DNA of 64,000 bases, from NCBI GenBank assembly GCA_035547695.1, contig DASZUK010000062.1, positions 213,179 to 277,178 on the forward strand. Reading direction: 5' to 3'. Positions 39,456-47,283 of this stretch are shown piece after piece (the stretch's first letter is position 1; each line of letters starts with the position of its first letter). Origin of the DNA: DASZUK01 sp035547695. Lineage in GTDB: Bacteria; Actinomycetota; Acidimicrobiia; Acidimicrobiales; RAAP-2. The translations under genes were made by a program, and so were the position numbers. Below the pieces are notes generated by a model that did not search any database, was not told the DNA's origin, and saw nothing but the letters and a program-made list of their open reading frames with translations.

Positions 39456-41092
39456 TGGCCACGCCGGCGGAGCTGGCCGTCCAGCACACCGCCCTGGGGG
39501 CCGACGAGCTGGAGCACCTGCAGCGGCTGCTGGGGTCCTGGACGGTGCTGGCCGACCTGTCGTTCTCGGACCTCATCCTGGTGGTGCCCATCACCGTCCC
39601 CGGTGCCGACGGCGGCGGTGCCGACGGCGGCGGTGCCGACGGCAGCGGTGCCGACGGCGGTGGGGGCGCCGGCGACGGTGATGGCGGCGGCGAGCCCGAG
39701 CTGGTGGTGCTGGGCCAGATGCGGCCCAGCAACCGGCCGACCCTGGTGGAGCAGGACCTGGTCGGGCAGACCGTCCGGGAGTCCGCCTGGGCGCTCAGCG
39801 CCGCCGCCCTGCACCAGGGGGAGATCGTCCGGGGCACCGTCCACCATCCGATGCTGGGGGAGTCGGTGCCGGTGGAGAACATCCCGGTGCGGTTCCGCGG
39901 GAAGGTCATCGCGGTGCTGCTGCGGGTGTCGTCGGTGACGGTCACCTCGCTGCGGGGCGCCGGGGCGCCGTACGAGAAGACCTACCTGGACGTCTTCGAG
40001 CGGCTGGCCGAGATGGTGGCGGAGTCGGCGTTCCCGTTCCCCGACGAGGACGTCGGCACCGAGGAGGCCCCCCGGGTGGGGGACGGCTTCGTCGTCGTCG
40101 ACGCCGAGGGCCGGGTGGAGTTCGCCTCTCCCAACGCGGTCAACGCGTTCCACCGGATGGGGGTGTACTCCCCGCCGGAGGGCCGCCGGTTCACCGACCT
40201 GGGCATCGAGGAGTCCGCCGTGGAGTGGGCCCTGGCCACCGGCCGGCCGGTGGTGGAGGAGGTGGAGCGGCGACCGGACGTCATCGTGCTGGTCCACTGC
40301 ATCCCGCTGCTCTCCCACGGCTCCGTCACCGGGGCGGTCATCCTGCTGCGCGACGTCACCGACGTCCGTCGGCTGGACCGGCTGCTGCTGTCCAAGGACG
40401 CCGCCATCCGGGAGGTGCACCACCGGGTGAAGAACAACCTGCAGACCATCTCCTCCCTGCTCAGCCTGCAGGCCCGTCGGGTGGCCCTCGGGGCCGGCCG
40501 GGAGGCGCTGCGGGAGGCCGAGCGGCGGGTCCGGTCCATCGCCCTGGTCCACGAGATCCTGTCCCGGGACCCCGGCGACCAGGTGCCGTTCGACGACATC
40601 GTGGTCTCCCTGGTCCAGATGGCCGAGGACTCCGTCGTGGCGGCCCGGCCGGTGGACATCACCGTCTCCGGCGACCTCGGCGACGTCGCCGCCGACGTGG
40701 CCACCCCCCTGGCGGTCACCCTGGCCGAGGTGCTGCAGAACGCGGTCGAGCACGCCTTCGTCGACGGTCCCGACGCGGCCGGCGACGGCTCGGCGGTCCA
40801 GGCCACCGACGGCCCTGCCGGCGGTCCCGCCGACGGGGTGCCGGGACCGACCGGCCACGTGGTGGTGACCCTGCAGAACCGTGACGACCACCTCTGGGTC
40901 ACCGTCCGCGACGACGGCCGCGGGTTGCCGCACGGGTTCGACATCGAGCGGACCGACAGCCTCGGCCTGTCCATCGTCCGCGACCTCGTCGTCAGCCAGC
41001 TTGGCGGGTCCATCACCATGGCCGCCGTGCCGGCCCTGGAGGGCGGCGGCACCAGGGTGCAGATCAGCGTGCCCGTCCGGCGGCCCGGATGA
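39455..41092 (+). CDS. PdtaS-like sensor histidine kinase
   Basis: A 545-residue soluble kinase. The N-terminal sensor region (about 1-200, GAF-like) contains a GADGG-repeat insert at about 48-78. A PAS-like domain (about 210-310) follows. HisKA_2 has the phospho-accepting site REVHHRVKNNLQTISSLLSL and the HATPase the N-box EVLQNAVEHAF and DDGRGLPHGF. This layout is that of mycobacterial PdtaS, whose partner PdtaR is an ANTAR RNA-binding regulator; no ANTAR gene is in the window. The GTG overlaps the PHP stop by one base. Confidence 0.88.
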   Translation: MATPAELAVQHTALGADELEHLQRLLGSWTVLADLSFSDLILVVPITVPGADGGGADGGGADGSGADGGGGAGDGDGGGEPELVVLGQMRPSNRPTLVEQDLVGQTVRESAWALSAAALHQGEIVRGTVHHPMLGESVPVENIPVRFRGKVIAVLLRVSSVTVTSLRGAGAPYEKTYLDVFERLAEMVAESAFPFPDEDVGTEEAPRVGDGFVVVDAEGRVEFASPNAVNAFHRMGVYSPPEGRRFTDLGIEESAVEWALATGRPVVEEVERRPDVIVLVHCIPLLSHGSVTGAVILLRDVTDVRRLDRLLLSKDAAIREVHHRVKNNLQTISSLLSLQARRVALGAGREALREAERRVRSIALVHEILSRDPGDQVPFDDIVVSLVQMAEDSVVAARPVDITVSGDLGDVAADVATPLAVTLAEVLQNAVEHAFVDGPDAAGDGSAVQATDGPAGGPADGVPGPTGHVVVTLQNRDDHLWVTVRDDGRGLPHGFDIERTDSLGLSIVRDLVVSQLGGSITMAAVPALEGGGTRVQISVPVRRPG

Positions 41093-41136
41093 CCGGCCGA
41101 GCCGGATGGACCGGCCGAGCCGGATGACCCGACGGC
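41085..41136. repeat. Tandem 17-18-bp repeat over the kinase stop codon
   Basis: CCGGATGACCGGCCGAG at 41085-41101 contains the stop. A near-copy follows at 41102-41119 and a partial third at 41120-41136. Confidence 0.9.
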
Positions 41137-41223
41137 CCCGGTGGCGGCCGGCGACTGCGGCCGGTGGCCGGCGGGGTGGGGCCGGGAAGCCGGGTGGGGT
41201 CGGGGAAGGAGACGGGGGAGGGG

Positions 41224-41514
41224 CTAGCTGGCCCGGCGTCGGGCGGCCAGCCAGGCCTTGCGCAGCTTGCGGCGCTCCTCCTCGGAGGTGCCGCCCCAGA
41301 CGCCGGACTCCTGGTTGGTGGCCAGGGCGAAGTCCAGGCAGGGCTCCTGGGCCTCGCAGGACCGGCACACCCGCTTGGCCGCCTCGATCTGGTCCACCGC
41401 CGGACCGGTCGTACCGACAGGGAAGAAAAGGTCGGGCTCGGTGTTGCGACAGGCCGCGGCCCGCCGCCAATCACCGGCATCCCAGTCGACCGTCCGGTTC
41501 CACATCAGCGCCAT
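41224..41514 (-). CDS. WhiB-family Fe-S regulator (WhiB1-like)
   Basis: A 96-residue WhiB protein. Cluster ligands are C22, C50, C53 and C59 (C-x2-C-x5-C), followed by GVWGGTSEEERR. The FFPVGTTGPA block is closest to WhiB1. The ATG at 41514 is preferred because GGAGG lies 6 bases upstream; an in-frame ATG 21 bases earlier has no such site. It faces the PdtaS-like kinase gene, as whiB1 and pdtaS are neighbours in mycobacteria. WhiB proteins bind the primary sigma factor and respond to NO or redox. Confidence 0.93.
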   Translation of the reverse strand: MALMWNRTVDWDAGDWRRAAACRNTEPDLFFPVGTTGPAVDQIEAAKRVCRSCEAQEPCLDFALATNQESGVWGGTSEEERRKLRKAWLAARRRAS

Positions 41515-41536
41515 GCCGGGCCTCCACTGCGACATT

Positions 41537-41552
41537 TGTGAACCTTTTCACA
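41537..41552. promoter_or_regulatory. CRP/FNR-type site TGTGA-N6-TCACA upstream of whiB
   Basis: TGTGAACCTTTTCACA matches the CRP consensus exactly, 22 bases before the whiB ATG. In M. tuberculosis the CRP homolog controls whiB1 through sites of this form. Here the site lies downstream of the best predicted promoter, so repression is as likely as activation. Confidence 0.65.
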
Positions 41553-41572
41553 TGATCGGCCCCAAACCGGTG

Positions 41573-41600
41573 CCCGTCAAAGAAAAGGGAAATTGACGGG
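41573..41600. promoter_or_regulatory. Inverted repeat CCCGTCAA-N12-TTGACGGG in the whiB leader
   Basis: Perfect 8-bp arms separated by AGAAAAGGGAAA, between the predicted whiB -10 and the CRP-type site. It may be a transcript hairpin or a second operator. Confidence 0.5.
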
Positions 41601-41603
41601 GAT

Positions 41604-41631
41604 ATTATACGGCTTCCCTGGATTATTGCAA
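41604..41631 (-). promoter_or_regulatory. Strong promoter for whiB (TTGCAA-16-TATAAT)
   Basis: On the minus strand TTGCAA (41631-41626) is followed by a 16-base spacer and a consensus TATAAT (41609-41604). It lies in the most AT-rich gap of the window and predicts a leader of about 80 bases for whiB. Confidence 0.6.
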
Positions 41632-41689
41632 GCAGATTTCGGGCCCGAAACGCGGTTCGGAACGCGGCCGGAAAGCGAGGTCAGGCCGG

Positions 41690-42394
41690 ATGCCCGTCCC
41701 CCTGGTGCTGGCCCACCGCGGCTGTACCGACGGCTTCGTCGAGAACACCATCGCCGCCTTCCAGGCCGCCCGGCGGCTGGGGGCGGACGGGGTTGAGCTG
41801 GACGTCCGCCGGACCGCGGACTGGGCCCTGGCCGTCCACCACGACCCCGACCTGGCCGACGGCCGGCCGCTGGCCACCGTCGCCGCCCGGGACCTGCCGG
41901 CCGAAGTGCCGTTGCTGGCCGACGCCCTGGCCGCCTGTCAGGGCATGGTGGTGAACGTCGAGGTCAAGCACGACCCGTCCGCCGATCCCGAGCGGGCCCT
42001 GGCCGGCATCGTGGCCGCCGCCCTGGCCGACGGCTCCGTGGCGGAGCGGGTGGTGCTGTCGTCGTTCGACGCCCCCACCCTGGACGTCCTGCGCAACGCC
42101 GGATTGCCGGTGGGCTGGCTGCTGCGGTCGGTGGAGGACGTGGCGGCGGCCCTGCCGGAGGCCGTGGACCGCGGCTACCAGGCCGTCCACCCGTTCGTGA
42201 CCGGGGTCGACCAGGCCGTGGTGGACCAGGCCCACGCGGCCGGGCTGGCCGTGAACGTGTGGACGGTCAACGCCCCGACGGACCAGGCCGCCATGGTGGC
42301 CTTCGGGGTGGACGCCATCATCACGGATCGCCTGGTGGAGGCGGTGGCGCTGGTCCGCGGCGCCGCGCCGAATGGCGAGACGCCTGGTTGGTAG
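41690..42394 (+). CDS. Glycerophosphodiester phosphodiesterase
   Basis: A 234-residue TIM-barrel enzyme hydrolysing glycerophosphodiesters to glycerol-3-phosphate and alcohol. Key motifs: AHRG (H9, R10), ENT, GVELDVRRT, the second catalytic His in VHHDP, NVEVKHD and the C-terminal VNVWTVN. No signal peptide, so cytoplasmic (UgpQ-like). ATG at 41690. The next gene is 16 bases downstream. Confidence 0.92.
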   Translation: MPVPLVLAHRGCTDGFVENTIAAFQAARRLGADGVELDVRRTADWALAVHHDPDLADGRPLATVAARDLPAEVPLLADALAACQGMVVNVEVKHDPSADPERALAGIVAAALADGSVAERVVLSSFDAPTLDVLRNAGLPVGWLLRSVEDVAAALPEAVDRGYQAVHPFVTGVDQAVVDQAHAAGLAVNVWTVNAPTDQAAMVAFGVDAIITDRLVEAVALVRGAAPNGETPGW

Positions 42395-42410
42395 TCAACA
42401 ATGCAGGACC

Positions 42411-43190
42411 ATGAACGTCGTCGTCTGTGTCAAGCAGATCCCTGATCCGGCCGCTCCGGGCTCACTGGATCCCTCCACCCACACCCTCAACCGCTCCGGC
42501 AAGCTCATCCTCGACGATTCCGACTCCTACGGCGTCGAGATGGCCCTGCAACTGGCCGGCAACGTGGACGGCAGCGAGGTCACCCTGGTGTCCATGGCGC
42601 CCAACGGGGAGACCTCCGGCCTCCGCACCGCCCTGGCCATGGGGGCCGCCAAGGCCATCCTGGTCAGCGACGACGCCCTGGCCGGCTCCGACGCCCTCGG
42701 CACCGCCAAGGTGCTGGCCGCCGCCATCAGGCGGGCCGAGCCGGACCTGGTGATCGCCGCCACCGAGTCCACCGACGGCTACACCGGCACCCTCCCGGTG
42801 CAGGTGGCCGAGCTGCTCGGCTTCCCGTCGGTCACCTTCGCCAAGAGCGTGTCCACCGACGGCACCACCGTGAAGGTGGAGCGGCAGACCGAGGCCGGCT
42901 ACGACGACGTCGAGGCCCCCCTCCCGGCCCTGGTCACCGTGACCGCCGGGGTGGTGGAGCCCCGGTACCCGTCGTTCAAGGGGATCATGGCCGCCAAGTC
43001 CAAGCCGGTGGACACCCTGACGGTGGCCGACCTCGGCATCGACGCCTCCCAGGTGGGGGCGGCCGGGGCCGGGCAGGAGATCACCGACGTGTCCGAGGCC
43101 GAGGCCCGGGCGGCCGGCGAAGTCGTGGTGGACGAGGGTGACGGTGCCCAGCGCATCGTGGCCTTCCTCGAGCAGATCAAGGTGATTTGA
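42411..43190 (+). CDS. etfB: Electron transfer flavoprotein beta subunit
   Basis: A 259-residue ETF beta subunit. It begins MNVVVCVKQIPDP and contains DTLTVADLGID near the C-terminus. With EtfA it accepts electrons from acyl-CoA dehydrogenases (one lies at 11.4 kb) and passes them to the quinone pool. The ATG at 42411 follows GCAGGA. etfA begins one base after the stop codon. Confidence 0.95.
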   Translation: MNVVVCVKQIPDPAAPGSLDPSTHTLNRSGKLILDDSDSYGVEMALQLAGNVDGSEVTLVSMAPNGETSGLRTALAMGAAKAILVSDDALAGSDALGTAKVLAAAIRRAEPDLVIAATESTDGYTGTLPVQVAELLGFPSVTFAKSVSTDGTTVKVERQTEAGYDDVEAPLPALVTVTAGVVEPRYPSFKGIMAAKSKPVDTLTVADLGIDASQVGAAGAGQEITDVSEAEARAAGEVVVDEGDGAQRIVAFLEQIKVI

Positions 43191-43191
43191 G

Positions 43192-44163
43192 ATGGCCGTC
43201 GACAAGGTTTGGGTACTGGCCGAGGCCGGCGAGTCCGGTCCGACCCCGCTGACCCTGGAGCTGCTGACCGAGGCCCGCAGTATCGGGTCCACCGTCGAGG
43301 CCATCGCCTGGGGCGCCGGCACCGCCTCGCTGGCCGCCGGGCTCGGGGAGTACGGCGCCACCGCCGTCTACGACGTCGGCGACCTCGGCGGCGCCCTCCC
43401 CGGCGTCCCCGTCGCCGCGGCCATCGCCGCCCTGGTGGCGGCCGGCGACGGCCCCGACGTGCTGCTGGTGCCGGCCACCTACGACGGCCGTGACGTCGCC
43501 GGCCGCCTGTCGGTCAAGCTGGACCGCCCCGTCCTCACCAACGTCACCGGCCTGGTCAGCGACGGCGGCGACCTGAAATCCCAGCACCCGGTGTTCGGCG
43601 GCAGCCACATCGTCACCGCCCGCTTCACCGGCCAGGGTCCCGGCATCTTCGTCATCCGGGCCAAGTCCTTCACCGCCGAGCCCTCCGGCGGCGGCCCGGC
43701 CGAGGTCAAGTCGGCGCCGGTCCCCGACGTGGCGGCCACCAACACCGCCAAGATCACCGACCGGCGCGTCGAGGAGCGGTCCGGCCCCAAGCTGGACGAG
43801 GCCCCCGTCGTCGTCTCCGGCGGCCGTGGCCTGGGGTCGGCCGACAGCTACCAGCTCATCGAGCAACTGGCCAGCCTGCTGCACGGCGCCGCCGGGGCCA
43901 GCCGGGCCATCGTCGACGCCGGGTGGGTGCCCTATGCCCACCAGGTCGGCCAGACCGGCAAGACCGTCAAGCCCACCGTCTACCTGGCCTGCGGCATCTC
44001 CGGCGCCACCCAGCACCTGGTGGGCATGAAGGGCTCCAAGAACATCGTGGCCGTCAACAAGGACCAGGACGCCCCCATCTTCACCGTGGCCGACCTCGGC
44101 ATCGTCGGTGACGTCCACAAGGTCCTCCCGGCCCTCATCGAGGCGCTCAAGGCCCGGGGGTAG
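43192..44163 (+). CDS. etfA: Electron transfer flavoprotein alpha subunit
   Basis: A 323-residue ETF alpha subunit. The C-terminal FAD domain shows GGRGLGSADSYQLIEQLA, VPYAHQVGQTGKTVKPTVYLACGISGATQHLVGM in part, and VAVNKDQDAPIFTVADLGIVGD. It is co-transcribed with etfB, and a strong hairpin follows. Confidence 0.95.
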   Translation: MAVDKVWVLAEAGESGPTPLTLELLTEARSIGSTVEAIAWGAGTASLAAGLGEYGATAVYDVGDLGGALPGVPVAAAIAALVAAGDGPDVLLVPATYDGRDVAGRLSVKLDRPVLTNVTGLVSDGGDLKSQHPVFGGSHIVTARFTGQGPGIFVIRAKSFTAEPSGGGPAEVKSAPVPDVAATNTAKITDRRVEERSGPKLDEAPVVVSGGRGLGSADSYQLIEQLASLLHGAAGASRAIVDAGWVPYAHQVGQTGKTVKPTVYLACGISGATQHLVGMKGSKNIVAVNKDQDAPIFTVADLGIVGDVHKVLPALIEALKARG

Positions 44164-44204
44164 CCCGGCTCGGGTCCCCGGGCCCGGTCCGGCAGTCGTC
44201 CGCT

Positions 44205-44235
44205 CGAAGGGCCGGGGCTCGTCCCCGGCCCTTCG
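44205..44235 (+). terminator. Hairpin after etfA
   Basis: CGAAGGGCCGGGG and CCCCGGCCCTTCG form a perfect 13-bp stem with a 5-base loop 42 bases after the etfA stop. No T-run follows, as is common in high-GC actinobacteria. Confidence 0.75.
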
Positions 44236-44279
44236 GCTGCCCGGGGGTCGTGACGGTCCTCATTTTCCCTGGGTATAGG

Positions 44280-44285
44280 TAGGCT
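44280..44285 (+). promoter_or_regulatory. -10-like TAGGCT 8 bases before the NYN gene
   Basis: TAGGCT is followed by 8 bases and the GTG at 44294, without a ribosome binding site. An overlapping TATAGG starts four bases earlier. A leaderless message is likely. Confidence 0.5.
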
Positions 44286-44293
44286 CAACGGCC

Positions 44294-45028
44294 GTGAGAG
44301 TTGGGTTTTACATTGACGGGTTCAATCTCTACTTCGCTGGGAGAACGGTGAACGGCCGCGGAACGCCAGGTTGGCGGTGGCTCGACTTTCGCCCCCTCTG
44401 CTCGCAGCTCGCAGTTCGCACGGCGAGCTGGTCGACGGCAACGGTCGAGCGGATCGTCTATTGCACGGCGCGAGTGAGCGGTGTCGTCAGCCCGGCGAGC
44501 CAGAGTGACCAAGACACTTACCTGAAGGCGCTGGTCGCCACCGGCAGCGTCGACCTGATCGAGTACGGGTACTACTCGGCCACGGTCAAGAAGGCGCTAC
44601 TGGCTGTTGAGGACGGGAAGTCCCGCAGGCCGAAGGTCGTCACGTCGCAATGGCCGGTGAAGGTACGGGACGGCGTGCACGCTGCCGTTCCAGATGCGAA
44701 GTTCATGGTGAGCTATCTCAACCTCGAAGAGAAGGGCAGCGATGTGAACGTGGCTTCGCATCTCCTGGCCGACGTGTTCAACGGGGAGGTCGAAGCTGCC
44801 GTGGTCATCTCCAACGACAGCGACCTTGCCCTCCCGCTGAAGATGGCCCGTCAGCGGGTTCCGGTGGGTCTTGTGAACCCCGGCGTTCGGTATCTGGCCG
44901 GAGCGCTGAAGGACTCGGCCTCGGCCGGCGTGGGAGACCACTGGTGGTACAAGCTCACCGTGACGGACTACGTAAGCAACCAGATGTCGGACCCTGCTGC
45001 GGGGTTTGGCAAACCTCCAGGTTGGTGA
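44294..45028 (+). CDS. NYN-domain (PIN-like nuclease fold) protein
   Basis: A 244-residue LabA/DUF88-type NYN protein. Acidic metal-site residues lie in VGFYIDGFNLYF (D8), the EEKGSDVNVASHLLADVF helix and VVISNDSDLALPLKMA. NYN domains are predicted RNases in RNA decay or phage defence. Its coding region uses more A/T and more mixed third bases than its neighbours, which suggests recent acquisition. It is a single-gene unit with its own promoter and a strong intrinsic terminator. Confidence 0.88.
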   Translation: MRVGFYIDGFNLYFAGRTVNGRGTPGWRWLDFRPLCSQLAVRTASWSTATVERIVYCTARVSGVVSPASQSDQDTYLKALVATGSVDLIEYGYYSATVKKALLAVEDGKSRRPKVVTSQWPVKVRDGVHAAVPDAKFMVSYLNLEEKGSDVNVASHLLADVFNGEVEAAVVISNDSDLALPLKMARQRVPVGLVNPGVRYLAGALKDSASAGVGDHWWYKLTVTDYVSNQMSDPAAGFGKPPGW

Positions 45029-45068
45029 TTGAGGCCGCGCTGCTGCGTGGTAGTGTGCAGTTCAACCC

Positions 45069-45103
45069 ACCCGGCGCCTTACGGCGCCGGGTTTTACTTT
45101 TCC
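45069..45103 (+). terminator. Intrinsic terminator of the NYN gene
   Basis: ACCCGGCGCC and GGCGCCGGGT form a perfect 10-bp stem with a TTAC loop (45069-45092), followed by TTTACTTTTCC. It is the only classical stem plus T-run in the window. Confidence 0.9.
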
Positions 45104-45171
45104 CGATCACGTGGACGGAGCTTCCTCCACCGGAGGACCCTCTGCCTGCGGGGCCCTCCCTCCCACTTTGC

Positions 45172-47097
45172 CTACTTGGGCTGGGTGGTGGTCGTTCCTT
45201 TCGACCTGCCCTTCGCCTTGGTGGTCGTCGTGGCCCTGGGCGCCGTGGTGGTGGTCGTCGTCGTGGTGGTCGGCGGGGGAGTGCTCAGGGCCTGCACGAT
45301 CAGTGTGGCCAGTTGCTTCGCCCCGGTCGGGTTCAGGTGGATGCCGTCTGTGTAGAACCATGTCGGGTGCCCGGCGCTGGCCGCGTACCAGTTCAGGACG
45401 GTGGCATTCGGGTATGTGCGGGCCACTGCGTCGATGGTGTTGTTCACTGTTGTCTGCCAGGGCCGCGGCACCCGGGTGTTGATCAGCACGATCTTCTCCG
45501 GCGGCCCCATCTGGTTCAGCAGTGTCTTCAGTTGTGTCGCCGTGAACGGGCCGTTGGTGCCCAGCTCCAGGACCAGCCGGTTGCCGACGTCGCCGTCGGC
45601 CTTCAGGGTGGGCACGTCGTCCAGGGCCTGCACCAGTTGCTGGCCGACGTACGCGTCGATGTTGATGCCGGGCAGCGCGGCCTGCAGGTCTGTCTTCACG
45701 TCGATCATGATGGAGTCGCCGATGGCCAGGACGCCCTGGCCCGGCGGTGGCGGTGGCGCGGTGGTCGTCGGCACCGTGGTCTGCCCGGGCACCGTCGTCG
45801 TGCTGGCCGGTGTGACCGTGGTGGTCGTCGTGGTCCGGTGGACCGGTGGCGTCACCGCGGTCACCGAGGTCTCCGCCTGTGGCGGCGGCCCGGCGACCGC
45901 CCCGGACAGCCCGACGGTGCAGACGATCACGTTGGCCGAGATGACCCCGCCCACCGCCCACTCCAGCGGGGTCAGCCGCTGCCAGGTCCACTGGTGCCGG
46001 CGGACCCGCTGCCACGCCCGCCCCAGCGCCCCGTGGCGGACCGGCTGTTCGATGAACTTCCACGACAGCGCGGCCAGGCCGATCGACGCGGCGAACTGCA
46101 GCGTCGCCCGCAACAGGTTCGGCGGCGCGTTGTTCGGGGTGGTCAGCACGATGACCGGGTAGTGCCACAGGTAGATCCCGTAGGACCGTTCCCCGATCCA
46201 CCGCAGCGGGTCCTTGCCCAGCACCAGGCCCAGCCGCGCCCCCGGGTGCACCACCACCGCGATCAGGACCGCGGTCAGCAACGACAGCAGCACCAACCCG
46301 CCGCGGTACAGGAACGCCCCGTTCTCGGTGGTCAGCCAGAACATGGCGAAGATGCCCAGCAGGGCCACCACGCCGGCGGTGTCCAGCAGTCGGCGGGCGC
46401 CGGCGGTGACCTTGGCGTAGGCCTGGCTCCGCGGCAGGGCCAGGGCCAGGGCGGCCCCGATCAGCAGGGCGAAGACCCGGGTGTCGGTGCCCTCGTAGAC
46501 CCGTGTGGGGTGGAACGGGGCGAACAGCACCGCCATCTCCACCGCGGAGGCCACCGCGGCGCACAGCACGATGACGATCTGCGTCCGCCGGCTGTGCACC
46601 CACTTCATCCCGGCCAGCACCACGAACGGCCAGATCAGGTAGAACTGCTCCTCGATCGCCAGCGACCACAGGTGCCCCAGCGGCGACGGCGGCCCGAACT
46701 GGGCGAAGTACGACACGTGCTGGAAGATGAACCACCAGTTGCTGTAGTAGAAGATGCCCGGGATCAGGTCGCTGCGCAGCGCGGTGAGCTGCGACCGGTC
46801 GAACAGGGTGATCCAGCCGGTGACCACGAACAGCATCACCAGCAGCGCCGGCAGCAGCCGGCGGGCCCGCTTCAACCAGAACTGCCCCAGCCGGATGCCG
46901 CCGCGGCGCTTGTACTCGCTGGCCAGCAGGTCGGTGATCAGGTAGCCGGACAGCACGAAGAACACCCCGACCCCCAGCAGCCCGCCCTTGGCCCAGGAGA
47001 AATTGAGGTGGTAGGCGATGACGGCCAGGACGGCGATCGCCCGGATGCCGTCCAGCCCTGGCAGGTACCGGCTGTCCCCCTCTACCGGCCTAGGCAT
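45172..47097 (-). CDS. Acyltransferase-3 family membrane protein with SGNH-like C-terminus (OatA-like)
   Basis: A 641-residue protein. About ten membrane segments (10-380) form the acyltransferase-3 domain with the catalytic-type AVIAYHLNFSW and GVFFVLSGYLITDLL, RRLLPALLVML and EEQFYLIWP. A Thr/Pro-rich linker leads to an extracellular SGNH-like domain (about 450-600) with AIGDSIMIDVK and DGIHLNPTG supplying Ser, Asp and His. It likely O-acetylates a cell-surface glycan. The tail is Thr/Lys-rich. Confidence 0.9.
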   Translation of the reverse strand: MPRPVEGDSRYLPGLDGIRAIAVLAVIAYHLNFSWAKGGLLGVGVFFVLSGYLITDLLASEYKRRGGIRLGQFWLKRARRLLPALLVMLFVVTGWITLFDRSQLTALRSDLIPGIFYYSNWWFIFQHVSYFAQFGPPSPLGHLWSLAIEEQFYLIWPFVVLAGMKWVHSRRTQIVIVLCAAVASAVEMAVLFAPFHPTRVYEGTDTRVFALLIGAALALALPRSQAYAKVTAGARRLLDTAGVVALLGIFAMFWLTTENGAFLYRGGLVLLSLLTAVLIAVVVHPGARLGLVLGKDPLRWIGERSYGIYLWHYPVIVLTTPNNAPPNLLRATLQFAASIGLAALSWKFIEQPVRHGALGRAWQRVRRHQWTWQRLTPLEWAVGGVISANVIVCTVGLSGAVAGPPPQAETSVTAVTPPVHRTTTTTTVTPASTTTVPGQTTVPTTTAPPPPPGQGVLAIGDSIMIDVKTDLQAALPGINIDAYVGQQLVQALDDVPTLKADGDVGNRLVLELGTNGPFTATQLKTLLNQMGPPEKIVLINTRVPRPWQTTVNNTIDAVARTYPNATVLNWYAASAGHPTWFYTDGIHLNPTGAKQLATLIVQALSTPPPTTTTTTTTTAPRATTTTKAKGRSKGTTTTQPK

Positions 47098-47283
47098 GGC
47101 TCACCGGCCCAGGCATACACCCCTCCGCTCTCAGCCCGCGTCGGCAGCGATGGTACGGCGTCAGGATCACTTCCGAGGGTCAGGGGCGGCGAGGGCCTTC
47201 ACGGGTGCAGCCTGCCCATTTTGTCACGGCCGTCCCCTCCCCGGCCGCACATCGTCGGGCGGCGCCCGAGCGTCGTCAGGGGC

